DNA of 64,000 nt, from NCBI GenBank assembly GCA_021741205.1, contig JAIOYI010000010.1, forward strand, positions 1 to 64,000, read 5' to 3'. The notes beneath the pieces were generated by a model, which was not told the DNA's origin, ran no database searches, and saw only the letters and a program-made list of their open reading frames with translations. A program made the position numbers and the translations under genes. Below are positions 34,558 to 43,063 of the stretch, piece by piece (positions within the stretch are counted from its first letter, which is position 1; each line of letters begins with the position of its first letter). The stretch comes from Emcibacter sp. (GTDB lineage: Bacteria > Pseudomonadota > Alphaproteobacteria > Sphingomonadales > Emcibacteraceae).

Positions 34558-35211
34558 TTATTTTGTCGCTCGGAGAAGTCCTGCTCTATCAAGGATTTCA
34601 ATTTCACCTCGGCCTAGCCTGATCAATTGCTGTCGTTCAAAAACTTTAAGCTGCCGACTGACAACCTCTCTGACAGAGCCTAACTCCAGCGCAATATCTT
34701 GATGGGTAATGTCAAGGGTAGCGACTTTCTTATCCAGTAACATTTGGGCTAGACGTCTGTCCAATTTTTTAAAAACAACCTCCTCCACAAGCATCATCAG
34801 CATTGACATACGTTTGGCATAAACGGCAAAGACAAAATGTCTAAAAACCGATGATTGATCCAGCAAGCGATTAAAAATTGGCGGTGGAATAATCGCAAGC
34901 GCAATATCACTTTCTGCAATGCCTTCTGCGCCGTAATGTTCATCCGAAATAAGGCAAGTCGTTGTCATAATACAGGATTCACCTGCTTCAACCCTATAAA
35001 GCACAATCTCCCTGCCGTCATCGGATGTCTTTTGCACCCTAACCGTACCCAAAAGCAACATGACATAGCCATTGCATTCGCTGCCCTCAGAAAACATGAC
35101 CGTACCAGAGGATGCATTTCTATACTGGATACCGTCCTTTAGTATTTTTTTACTATCCTCTGAAAGCGCATTAAGCTCTGGAAAATAATTTAGGATATCT
35201 TTTGGCATCAT
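34558..35211 (-). CDS. Crp/Fnr-family transcriptional regulator
   Basis: The 217-residue protein has an N-terminal cyclic-nucleotide-like sensor fold (about 20-120; SSGTVMFSEGSECNGYVMLLLG, split here near its glycines, and GREIVLYRVEAGESC), a long dimer helix and a C-terminal winged helix (about 160-205). The recognition helix VREVVSRQLK aligns with RETVGRILK of CRP, keeping R, E and R. It lacks the N-terminal cysteine cluster of FNR, but the sensor part has GESC-x5-C (about residues 86 and 92), which could be thiol-based sensing. The effector is unknown. The gene ends about 14 bp from a CRP-type palindrome in front of the DUF2892/RND operon. It is 10 bp downstream of the M28 peptidase gene and may share its transcript. 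Confidence 0.88.
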   Translation of the reverse strand: MMPKDILNYFPELNALSEDSKKILKDGIQYRNASSGTVMFSEGSECNGYVMLLLGTVRVQKTSDDGREIVLYRVEAGESCIMTTTCLISDEHYGAEGIAESDIALAIIPPPIFNRLLDQSSVFRHFVFAVYAKRMSMLMMLVEEVVFKKLDRRLAQMLLDKKVATLDITHQDIALELGSVREVVSRQLKVFERQQLIRLGRGEIEILDRAGLLRATK

Positions 35212-35221
35212 TTGTGAAATT

Positions 35222-36871
35222 TTATTCTTTCATCATAGCATCTCGTTTGGCTTTGAATTCATTACCTATGCGCCAATTGGGAAAAGTTTCTTCGCCCGAT
35301 AACCGCAGGCCAATTTTATAGGCAAGCTCCAAATCCTGTATCGCACCCGTTAAATCCCAACTGTCCGAATATTCATCAGACGGTTTATGATAGCGGTTAG
35401 CGGTATAATCTGCGCTTTGTTCAAGCATCCATTTTCTGCCATGCTCCACACTATTGACGCCACCTTCCATATAAAGAGCGGGAACACCCTCTTTTGACAG
35501 GCTGAAATGATCGGACCGATAAAAGCCACCCTTTTCGGGCTCAGGGTCTGGATTTGCTATACGCTTTTGGGCTTTCACCGCTCTATCCACATAATCGTCC
35601 AATTCTGAATTACCGTATCCTACAACGGTAATGTCATGGGTCTTACCATGATAGGCCAACACATCCATATTGATGGCCGCTACTGTTTTGTTCAACGGCA
35701 CAATAGGATTCTTACCATAATACTCAGACCCAAGCAGTCCCTGTTCTTCGGCCGTAACGGCCATAAACATAATAGAACGGCGGGGTTTTTGCTCTCCCGA
35801 GGCAAAGGCATTGGCAAGTTCGATCAAGCCTGCGGTTCCGCTCGCATTGTCTGCTGCACCGTTATAAATTTGATCCCCCTCTAAGGTTTCATCTTTACCA
35901 AAATGATCCCAATGCGCCATATAAATGATATATTCATCGGCAAGATCCGTGCCGGGCAAAAGGGCAACAACATTGTTAGAGGTCACTTGCCGTATGCTGT
36001 TTTTGATCGCAACGGACATCTTCGCCTGCAAAGAAACTGCCTTGAAGTCCCGTGTTGCGGCACTTGCCGTCAATGTCGTATAATCAAGTCCAGCTGCCGT
36101 AAAAACTTTGGCCATAATAGCGCCTTGCACCCATGATTCAATGGCAACCCTTGACATATTATTATCCGAAGCCCCCAAATTGAATTTAGTCCCCGTCCAG
36201 CCAGATTCCACAACTTCCCAAGGATAGGCGGCGGGCTTTGTTTCATGAATAATGATTGCAGCCGTGGCCCCCTGTCTTGCAGCTTCCTCATATTTATAGG
36301 TCCATCTACCATAATAGGTCATGGAATTTCCCATAAACAAGGCGGGGTCTTGAGTGGCAAAGCCTGGGTCATTGACCATCATCACCACGGTTTTTCCCTT
36401 GACGTCCAAATCCTTATAATCATTCCAGTCATATTCAGGGGCTACAATACCGTACCCCACAAAAATCATCTCACTGTCCTGCACAGAAACATCTTCTTTA
36501 ATTTGTAAAGTGGTCGCTACATAATCTTTGGCATAATTGAGTTCCATCATCCCGTTTGATGTGTCAAATTTCATGCTCTCAACGGAGGCCCCCGTCATCT
36601 CGACCATATTCACACCCTGAAAATAACTGTCGCCATTTCCAGCCTTTAGTCCGATTTTCTCGAACTCATGTTTCAGAAAGTTGATGGTTTTTTCTTCCCC
36701 GATAGTTGCAGGGGCACGGCCTTCAAATTCATCAGAGGCCAGCGTTTTAATATTTTGAGCGAGCCGAGCCGCATCAATATTGATAGGCACTTTGTTAAGT
36801 GGCGCCTTATTATAAACCGCAACCGTTAGAACGATGGCTGCAATGAACATAATCCATAATATTTTTTTCAT
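35222..36871 (-). CDS. secreted M28-family metallopeptidase
   Basis: Starting at 36871 gives a hydrophobic N-terminal signal or anchor (MKKILWIMFIAAIVLTVAV), and the longer frame has no support. The roughly 549-residue protein combines a PA domain (about 130-250) and an M28 zinc-peptidase domain. Catalytic elements are HWDHFG, NGAADNASGTAGLIELA, the general-base TAEEQGLLGSEYY, the metal-ligand INMDV stretch and a late DHFSL. It should be a periplasmic or surface aminopeptidase that releases amino acids from peptides. It is preceded on the same strand by a threonine dehydratase gene whose stop lies 70 bp away, and followed by the Crp/Fnr gene. Confidence 0.88.
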   Translation of the reverse strand: MKKILWIMFIAAIVLTVAVYNKAPLNKVPINIDAARLAQNIKTLASDEFEGRAPATIGEEKTINFLKHEFEKIGLKAGNGDSYFQGVNMVEMTGASVESMKFDTSNGMMELNYAKDYVATTLQIKEDVSVQDSEMIFVGYGIVAPEYDWNDYKDLDVKGKTVVMMVNDPGFATQDPALFMGNSMTYYGRWTYKYEEAARQGATAAIIIHETKPAAYPWEVVESGWTGTKFNLGASDNNMSRVAIESWVQGAIMAKVFTAAGLDYTTLTASAATRDFKAVSLQAKMSVAIKNSIRQVTSNNVVALLPGTDLADEYIIYMAHWDHFGKDETLEGDQIYNGAADNASGTAGLIELANAFASGEQKPRRSIMFMAVTAEEQGLLGSEYYGKNPIVPLNKTVAAINMDVLAYHGKTHDITVVGYGNSELDDYVDRAVKAQKRIANPDPEPEKGGFYRSDHFSLSKEGVPALYMEGGVNSVEHGRKWMLEQSADYTANRYHKPSDEYSDSWDLTGAIQDLELAYKIGLRLSGEETFPNWRIGNEFKAKRDAMMKE

Positions 36872-36941
36872 TTTCTTATCCCAATGTGAATTACAGTGAA
36901 ACACCACCATATCTTAAAAAAAATAAATGGGAATAAAAATT

Positions 36942-37934
36942 CTAGCAATAAGATGTGGTTAAAGCTTTTTTAAATACTTCTTGGTCTATATTCCCACCGC
37001 TCAGCAAAATACAAATTGTCTTTCCTGTGACATCCATTTTGCCCGCAAGCAAAGCCGCAAGGGCGGCAGCTCCCCCAGGTTCCACCACAAGTTTAAGACT
37101 TTCATAGGCATATTTTACAGCGTAAAGGGCTTCTTGATCGCGGACAACAAGGACATCATCCACATATTTTTGCATGATGGCAAAGGTCATAGATCCGCAT
37201 AAAGGGGTCAAAAGAGCATCACAGATAGAATCTGATTGATTGTCATTGTTCAATCTTTCACCCTGCGCAAGAGATCGTTTCACATCATCAAAGTTTTCAG
37301 GTTCAACACCAAATATTTCTGTTTTGGGACTTAGTGTCTTGATAGCTGTTCCACAGCCAGAAATAAGACCACCCCCGCCTATGGGGCAAAAAAAATGGTC
37401 AAAATGAACGCCTATTTCCTGTCCCTGCTCTATAACTTCAAGCCCTGCTGTACCCTGACCGCATATGATATCAAAATCTTCGAATGAGGGAACCAATATG
37501 CTGCCCCTTTCTCTGGCAATTTTTTGCGAAATTTCTTCTCGATTTTCTGTTTTGCGGTCATATTCAATCACCTCTGCCCCATAAGATAAGGTATTATCAC
37601 GCTTAATCTTTGGCGCATCGGACGGCATAACAATGGTCGCCTTTAGTCCCAAAATTTTGGCAGCGGCGGCAACACCTTGCGCATGATTTCCCGACGAAAA
37701 GGCAACAACCCCAAGGCTTTTCTCCGTATCAGATAACTGACATAGTCTATTATAGGCCCCCCTGAATTTAAAAGCGCCCACTCTTTGTAAATTTTCTGGT
37801 TTAATAAAAACCCTTGCCCCAAGCCTTTCTGATAGTGCAAAAGACGGAAAGAGAGGTGTTTTTACGGCAAACCCATTTAACCGCCTCGCCGCTTTTTGAA
37901 TATCATGAAGCGTCGGCAAAAGATGTCCAACCAT
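36942..37934 (-). CDS. threonine/serine dehydratase (PLP enzyme)
   Basis: A 330-residue fold-type II PLP enzyme of the catabolic threonine ammonia-lyase / serine racemase group. It has the PLP lysine K56 in GAFKFRGAYNRL, the SSGNHAQGVAAAAK phosphate-side loop (about 80-93), a glycine-rich PIGGGGLISG loop (about 185-194) and a terminal LLSGGNID motif. It lacks the C-terminal ACT-like regulatory domain of IlvA, so it is likely the catabolic type producing 2-oxobutyrate and ammonia. Serine racemase activity is an alternative. It is 18 bp downstream of the secreted methyltransferase gene. Confidence 0.85.
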   Translation of the reverse strand: MVGHLLPTLHDIQKAARRLNGFAVKTPLFPSFALSERLGARVFIKPENLQRVGAFKFRGAYNRLCQLSDTEKSLGVVAFSSGNHAQGVAAAAKILGLKATIVMPSDAPKIKRDNTLSYGAEVIEYDRKTENREEISQKIARERGSILVPSFEDFDIICGQGTAGLEVIEQGQEIGVHFDHFFCPIGGGGLISGCGTAIKTLSPKTEIFGVEPENFDDVKRSLAQGERLNNDNQSDSICDALLTPLCGSMTFAIMQKYVDDVLVVRDQEALYAVKYAYESLKLVVEPGGAAALAALLAGKMDVTGKTICILLSGGNIDQEVFKKALTTSYC

Positions 37935-37952
37935 ATCAAAAGGCTCTAATTA

Positions 37953-38741
37953 TTATTTTTTAACAAAACGATAGACAAACCGATTGGTTTTCCCACTAAT
38001 TGTTTCATCAAACATGGGTATGGTCATATTATCATCTCTATTGGCCAAAAGATCAGATTCAGCCTCCAATGTAAAGCCCGCTGCCGTCAATTCAGCCTTA
38101 ACAATTTCTGGGTCTATTCTGTGCAGCGTTGATCCTGTTTCATGGGGCGAGCCTTTTTGGGCGGCATGATCCACGATGGCTAATACACCGCCTTTTTTCA
38201 ATGACTTATAAATTTGACCAAGGGTTCTCTCTACATCGACTTTGGGCCACCCATTTTTTTCATCGACATAATAAAAATCATGATAAGCAAGGACAAGAAA
38301 TAATGCATCCAATTCGTCTGGAATCAGTTCCACATCGTTAATTTCAGCAATTCTTAATTCCACATTTTCCATGCGTCCCTTTTGAGCCATTCTGTCAATA
38401 AGGGCATCCTTAGTATAACCCATATAAGATTGATTATTCAGGGCAATAACTTTACCCTCATCCCCTACAACATGAGATAAGATTTCAGCGTAATAGCCGC
38501 TACCCGCTAGCATTTCCATAACCGTCATACCAGGCTTAATGCCCATGAATTTTATGATTTCTGCTGGTTTGCGATTAACATCTCTTATTCGGTCACTTTC
38601 TTCTCGAACTGGATTATCCACCGCAGCTTGAATAAGATTGTCATAGTTTTTATCTTCTGCGTTTTTATCTTCTGCATAAGATGGGGTCATCGTTCCAACA
38701 AGAAGCGACAGCCATAACAAGATCAACGTTTTTATTTTCAT
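37953..38741 (-). CDS. secreted class I SAM-dependent methyltransferase-like protein
   Basis: The 262-residue protein belongs to the COG4798-like predicted methyltransferases. It has a signal peptide (MKIKTLILLWLSLLVGTM, about 1-22) followed by a Rossmann methyltransferase core with motif I-like MEMLAGSGYYAEIL and LVLAYHDFYYVDEKNGWP. Periplasmic localisation is odd because S-adenosylmethionine is a cytoplasmic cofactor, so the activity may be repurposed. At the start of the mature part the sequence AEDKN is duplicated (see the repeat at 38646-38675). It lies upstream of the threonine dehydratase gene on the same strand. Substrate unknown. Confidence 0.75.
   Translation of the reverse strand: MKIKTLILLWLSLLVGTMTPSYAEDKNAEDKNYDNLIQAAVDNPVREESDRIRDVNRKPAEIIKFMGIKPGMTVMEMLAGSGYYAEILSHVVGDEGKVIALNNQSYMGYTKDALIDRMAQKGRMENVELRIAEINDVELIPDELDALFLVLAYHDFYYVDEKNGWPKVDVERTLGQIYKSLKKGGVLAIVDHAAQKGSPHETGSTLHRIDPEIVKAELTAAGFTLEAESDLLANRDDNMTIPMFDETISGKTNRFVYRFVKK
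38646..38675 (-). repeat. 15-bp tandem duplication in the methyltransferase gene
   Basis: Two exact copies of a 15-bp unit read on the minus strand as GCAGAAGATAAAAAC, encoding AEDKN twice, at the signal-peptide junction. The duplication is in frame, so the gene stays open. Confidence 0.9.
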
Positions 38742-38854
38742 TATTTTACCTTCCCAAATTATTATTTAATTTAATATTATCATAAAATGGGAGGATATTG
38801 TGAACAAAGCGATGAAATAACATTATTTAACGACGAAAAAAAATGACCTATAAA

Positions 38855-39244
38855 TCAATCCATTAATTTAAAATCAATAAGGATTTTTTTGGCTTCTTCA
38901 CTGCCATTAAGAGTGGCTTTATTTAACCAGAACTTGGCCAAATCATTGTTTTTTTCTGTGCCTTCGCCAAAAATATACATTAATCCAACCAACAATTGGG
39001 CATCATGTGAGCCGTCTTCTTCTGCTGTTACTGAACATAACAAGAAGGCTTCATAAAAATTTGAATTGACAAAAGATGCTATGCAATCCTGTTCAGAAGA
39101 AATATTTCCCTTAATATTATTTTCTTCACCAATATTATTTTCTTCAAAAGAATATGCAAATGCATTTGACTGACTACTAAATACGATCATGACCAGAATT
39201 ATGGGGAGAACCAACAACAGATCAAATAATCTATTTAGCATCAT
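38855..39244 (-). CDS. small secreted Sel1-repeat protein
   Basis: The 129-residue product has a signal segment (about 4-30, LFDLLLVLPIILVMIVFSS) and a single Sel1-like repeat near the C-terminus (AQLLVGLMYIFGEGTEKNN and LAKFWLNKATLNGSEEAKK, about 82-122). Sel1 repeats mediate protein-protein contacts. A short acidic low-complexity part (SFEENNIGEENNIKGN) follows the signal, made by an 18-bp tandem near-duplication. No further function can be proposed. Its neighbours are other small secreted proteins of unknown role on the same strand, separated by about 100 bp. Confidence 0.6.
   Translation of the reverse strand: MMLNRLFDLLLVLPIILVMIVFSSQSNAFAYSFEENNIGEENNIKGNISSEQDCIASFVNSNFYEAFLLCSVTAEEDGSHDAQLLVGLMYIFGEGTEKNNDLAKFWLNKATLNGSEEAKKILIDFKLMD
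39113..39146 (-). repeat. 18-bp-period tandem repeat in the Sel1 gene
   Basis: The 16-bp sequence AATATTATTTTCTTCA occurs at 39113-39128 and again at 39131-39146, separated by two bases (period 18). On the minus strand it encodes EENNI twice, just after the signal peptide. Confidence 0.85.
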
Positions 39245-39339
39245 ATTACAGTCTTATCATTTATAATCTATGTTTATGATTTAATATAAGAAATCAAACC
39301 ATGATAAGATTGTAAGTCTAAAATCATTTCGTTAATATT

Positions 39340-39840
39340 TTATTTAATTCTGCTGTAATTGATCTGCCATATTTCTTCCCAACTATTACCATTGTCACTA
39401 GTTTTTTGCCAAAGCCAGTTAAAATGATTTTTTTCAATATTGGTAAATAGCATTCTCTGATAAGTTAAAGGCTGATCTTTGGTCGGCAAGGTATGGAAAA
39501 TATAATCATCCCCGTCTTTTTTTCCATAAAAATCATAAAATCCCCCCTGATCATCCATCCAAGTCTGCCGCCATTGATTGGTGATACTATCATACATGGA
39601 AATGCTGATACCATTAAGGGTGGGGCTTTCGAAATTTTCATTAACAATACAGTCATTATGACTTTTAACGATCGTGTTGGTGCCCATGCCACCTTCCCAC
39701 TCTGCCCGCCATGTCCCAACCCAAAAGTTCAGTTGTTCATAGTCACCATCACGGCATGGTAATATTTCTTCCTCCGCAGCAGAGCTGATTGCTGTTGACA
39801 TCAAAAAAAACATTGCCCCTAAAATTATTTTTTTCATCAT
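39340..39840 (-). CDS. secreted DUF1579-like hypothetical protein
   Basis: The 166-residue protein has a signal peptide (MKKIILGAMFFLMSTAISSA, residues 2-21) and a compact beta-rich mature domain with LNFWVGTWRAEWEGG, SISMYDSITNQWRQTWMDDQ and GFYDFYGKKDGDDYIF. Similar small secreted proteins that carry a FW-x-G-x-W pattern and a Y-D...W-R-Q-T-W stretch are common in alphaproteobacteria and loosely match DUF1579. Their function is unknown; the fold may bind small hydrophobic ligands. It is followed by another secreted protein gene upstream (39871) on the same strand, about 30 bp away. Confidence 0.55.
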   Translation of the reverse strand: MMKKIILGAMFFLMSTAISSAAEEEILPCRDGDYEQLNFWVGTWRAEWEGGMGTNTIVKSHNDCIVNENFESPTLNGISISMYDSITNQWRQTWMDDQGGFYDFYGKKDGDDYIFHTLPTKDQPLTYQRMLFTNIEKNHFNWLWQKTSDNGNSWEEIWQINYSRIK

Positions 39841-39870
39841 GTGATGATCCTCATTCTATAATTTATCTAT

Positions 39871-40407
39871 TTATTTCAAACGCTCCACTCTAATCATGGC
39901 TTTTTTTGTGGGCAGAAACATATTAAACCCATTAAAGGCATTTTTTCTAATTTCAACCTCGAACTCACCCTTTGGTAGTCTTGCTTTTATTTTATCTTTC
40001 TGCTTCCAGATTTGTCCATTTTCCATATAAAGAATAAATTTATTATAGGCCGTGTACGAATATTTTACAACTTTCAAGGTAATGTGCGTCAGCTCTTGAT
40101 CTTGTTTTTTTTGTTCTTCCCGCACCTCTTGAATAGGAGATGATTTTAAATGTGATTGACCAAATGCATCAATTTTATCTTCTTTATCTATTTTTGTTGG
40201 TTCATCCTTATACGCATTAGAAACGGATTTCTCAGATGGTATAAGTTTCTTTGTATTCGTGTCAAAACAGGCTAACCTTGCATTATCATCATTAATTTTA
40301 GTACAATTAATAATTGACTGTATTGGATTTTCATAAGCCATAACATCAAGGCTCATAAAAAACAAAACAAGCGAAAAGCTAGCAACAGCTAATATTTTTT
40401 TGATCAT
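39871..40407 (-). CDS. small secreted protein with CxxI...RLxCFD signature
   Basis: The 178-residue protein has a signal peptide (about 1-24). The mature N-terminus carries IINCTKINDDNARLACFDTN, a pattern shared by many periplasmic alphaproteobacterial proteins (and by VasI/TagO, where it marks T6SS accessory proteins). It then has a lysine/glutamate-rich linker and a beta domain near the C-terminus (FILYMENGQIWKQKDKIKAR and FNMFLPTKKAMIRVERLK) that fits the family. No T6SS genes are present, so a T6SS role is not proposed. Function unknown. It is the first of three small secreted-protein genes on this strand and is divergent from ilvD. Confidence 0.6.
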   Translation of the reverse strand: MIKKILAVASFSLVLFFMSLDVMAYENPIQSIINCTKINDDNARLACFDTNTKKLIPSEKSVSNAYKDEPTKIDKEDKIDAFGQSHLKSSPIQEVREEQKKQDQELTHITLKVVKYSYTAYNKFILYMENGQIWKQKDKIKARLPKGEFEVEIRKNAFNGFNMFLPTKKAMIRVERLK

Positions 40408-40535
40408 ATTAATTTTATCCCTTTATTATTTCCCATATTAGAAAAGTAATAATAACATATCGACAATTTCAATAATAATGATATTTATGATCCCATAATT
40501 TTTATACAAAAAACTCACATTTTTAGGAAAAGACT

Positions 40536-42383
40536 ATGCCCCAATATCGTTCAAAAACATCCACACATGGCCGTAACATGGCCGGTGCAAGGGCACTTTG
40601 GCGGGCCACAGGCGTTAAGGATCAAGATTTTGGAAAACCTATCATTGCGGTGGTTAACAGCTTTACCCAATTTGTTCCAGGTCATGTTCACCTAAAAGAT
40701 ATAGGGCAGTTAGTTGCACAAGAAATAGAACGTCACGGCGGTATCGCAAAAGAATTTAATACCATCGCCATTGATGACGGCATTGCCATGGGTCATGATG
40801 GTATGCTTTATTCTCTGCCCAGTCGTGAAATCATTGCAGACAGTGTTGAATATATGGTCGAGGCTCATTGTGCTGACGCTATGATTTGTATCTCAAACTG
40901 TGACAAGATCACGCCTGGTATGATGATGGCAGCACTGCGTTTAAATATTCCAGCGATCTTTGTTTCTGGCGGCCCAATGGAAGCGGGAAAGACAGCAACG
41001 ATTAATCATGGGCTTGATCTTGTTGATGCTATTATTATGGGCGTTGACCCTAATGTGAGCGACGAGGTTGTCGAAAAGGTCGAACAATCCGCCTGCCCTA
41101 CCTGCGGATCATGCTCTGGCATGTTTACAGCCAATAGCATGAATTGCCTGACAGAGGCCTTAGGGCTTTCATTACCCGGTAACGGGTCTTTGCTTGCAAC
41201 CCATGCATCAAGACGAGAATTATTCCTAGAAGCCGCAAGAACAATCACCAAAAATACCAAAGCCTACTATGAAAATGATGATAACAGCGTTCTGCCAAGA
41301 TCTGTTGCCAATTTTAAGGCTTTTGAAAATGCTATGACCCTTGACATCGCCATGGGTGGATCAACCAACACTGTCCTTCATTTGTTGGCCGCCGCACAGG
41401 AGGGCGAGATAAATTTCACCATGGAGGATATTGACCGCCTGTCCAAAAAAGTTCCCAACATCTGTAAAGTAGCCCCCGCCACTCAGAATTACCACATGGA
41501 AGATGTCCACCGTGCTGGTGGAATTATGGCTATTCTCGGCGAATTGGATAAGGGTGGCCTTATTAACCGAGACTGCGTTACAGCCCACGGCGGTACAATT
41601 GCAGACGTTATTGATAAGCATGATATTAATCGCTCTCCCTCAGAGGAAGTTCTGACCTTTTTCAAGGCTGCACCCGGAGGGGTTCGCACAACAGAAGCCT
41701 TTTCTCAGAATAAAAGATATAACACCCTTGATCTTGACCGCGCGCAAGGCTGCATTCGGGATATCAAAAATGCTTATAGCAAGGACGGTGGCCTTGCCAT
41801 ATTAAAGGGAAATATTGCGCCTGATGGCTGTATTGTTAAAACGGCAGGGGTTGCAGATAATAATCTCACCTTTACAGGACCCGCACGTCTTTATGAAAGT
41901 CAGGATGACGCCGTCAAGGGCATTACAACAGGTCAAGTCAAAGAGGGTGATGTGGTCGTCATACGCTATGAAGGCCCCAAGGGTGGCCCCGGTATGCAGG
42001 AAATGCTTTATCCCACCTCTTATTTAAAATCCATGGGGCTTGGATCAAAATGCGCTCTTATAACAGATGGTCGTTTTTCTGGTGGCACTTCAGGCCTTAG
42101 TATTGGCCATGTTTCACCCGAAGCCGCATCAGGGGGAGCAATTGGTTTGGTTGAAGACGGCGATATTATAATAATTGATATTCCAAACCGCACGATATTG
42201 GTTGATATTTCTGAAACAGAAATGGCACGACGCAGAGAAAATATGGACAAAAAAGGTCAAACCAGTTGGAAACCAACAGCCCCCCGTAATAGAAAAGTAT
42301 CAAAGGCTCTTAAGGCCTATGCAATAATGGCAACATCTGCGGATAAAGGTGCTGTAAGAGATATTTCTAAATTTAAAGAATAA
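40536..42383 (+). CDS. ilvD: dihydroxy-acid dehydratase
   Basis: IlvD converts dihydroxy-isovalerate and dihydroxy-methylvalerate to the 2-oxoacids of valine and isoleucine synthesis. The 615-residue protein has the family Fe-S cysteines: CDKITPGM near residue 130 and the [19 protein letters not shown] segment near 187-205. It also contains the C-terminal [20 protein letters not shown] stretch (about 515-534). Length matches E. coli IlvD (616). A good AGGAAAAG ribosome-binding site precedes the ATG. It converges with the TPR gene at 42451 and a minus-strand terminator lies between them. Confidence 0.97.
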   Translation: MPQYRSKTSTHGRNMAGARALWRATGVKDQDFGKPIIAVVNSFTQFVPGHVHLKDIGQLVAQEIERHGGIAKEFNTIAIDDGIAMGHDGMLYSLPSREIIADSVEYMVEAHCADAMICISNCDKITPGMMMAALRLNIPAIFVSGGPMEAGKTATINHGLDLVDAIIMGVDPNVSDEVVEKVEQSACPTCGSCSGMFTANSMNCLTEALGLSLPGNGSLLATHASRRELFLEAARTITKNTKAYYENDDNSVLPRSVANFKAFENAMTLDIAMGGSTNTVLHLLAAAQEGEINFTMEDIDRLSKKVPNICKVAPATQNYHMEDVHRAGGIMAILGELDKGGLINRDCVTAHGGTIADVIDKHDINRSPSEEVLTFFKAAPGGVRTTEAFSQNKRYNTLDLDRAQGCIRDIKNAYSKDGGLAILKGNIAPDGCIVKTAGVADNNLTFTGPARLYESQDDAVKGITTGQVKEGDVVVIRYEGPKGGPGMQEMLYPTSYLKSMGLGSKCALITDGRFSGGTSGLSIGHVSPEAASGGAIGLVEDGDIIIIDIPNRTILVDISETEMARRRENMDKKGQTSWKPTAPRNRKVSKALKAYAIMATSADKGAVRDISKFKE

Positions 42384-42391
42384 TCCAAATA

Positions 42392-42420
42392 TAAAAAAAC
42401 AGGCCAGCAAAATGCTGGCC
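42392..42420 (-). terminator. Rho-independent terminator between ilvD and the TPR gene
   Basis: Stem GGCCAGCA / TGCTGGCC (42402-42409 and 42413-42420) with an AAA loop. On the minus strand it is followed by TGTTTTTTTATA, so it ends the TPR-gene transcript that stops at 42451. The same hairpin could help end ilvD transcripts, but no T run follows on the plus strand. Confidence 0.8.
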
Positions 42421-42450
42421 CAAGTCTAGGGAGGAACTGCATATTACAAA

Positions 42451-42810
42451 TTAATTGGTGGTAACTTCTAGAGCATGAGCCAAATATTTCCCAATCTTAT
42501 GATTATTCTCTCCAGCATTCTTAAGCACTACTAAACCCTTTTCATATTCTATCTTGGCCTTACCATTTTCATTCTGTCTATTATACAAAGACCCTAATTT
42601 ATAATGGGCATAGGCTTTCACAACGGAATAATCAGAAGTATTGATGATTCTCTCATATATTTTTTTTGCTTCTTCATATTGTTCGAGGATTAATTTATTA
42701 TCCGCCACATTAATATCATTGGTATATTCGTTGGAAAATGCCTGATTTATGAAGCAAAAAGGCAATGCCACCCACAAAAATAATATTCCAATCTTATGTC
42801 TAAACTTCAT
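42451..42810 (-). CDS. small secreted TPR-like protein
   Basis: The ATG at 42810 (MKFRHKIGILFLWVALPFCF) gives a signal peptide, while the longer frame adds 12 residues with no support. The 119-residue protein holds about two TPR-like helical pairs: LILEQYEEAKKIYERIINTS, SVVKAYAHYKLGSLYNRQN and GKAKIEYEKGLVVLKNAGE. TPR proteins scaffold protein complexes; no partner is evident here. It stands alone between ilvD (convergent) and a diguanylate cyclase (divergent, 253 bp upstream). Confidence 0.65.
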   Translation of the reverse strand: MKFRHKIGILFLWVALPFCFINQAFSNEYTNDINVADNKLILEQYEEAKKIYERIINTSDYSVVKAYAHYKLGSLYNRQNENGKAKIEYEKGLVVLKNAGENNHKIGKYLAHALEVTTN

Positions 42811-43063
42811 TTCTTTTCCTGCTATTGTCATTATTAAGAATCTCACTATTTTCTTTATATATTTATAGTGTGACAGAATAGTTTTTATATAAATTTAACA
42901 AATTAAACAATTTATCTAAAGCATTCATCAATTTTTATTCATCCTTATAAATTTTATCAAATACAAGCTGAATAGAGAATGAATAAACTATTTATAAACT
43001 TTTAATTTACATATTTACTTTAAGTATAAATACATTATAAATTAAAACTTAAGGTTGTATTGA

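Noticed and set aside
39871..40407. T6SS accessory (VasI/TagO) assignment for the small secreted protein
   Set aside because: The shared CxxI...RLxCFD motif is widespread outside T6SS and no T6SS genes are in the window.
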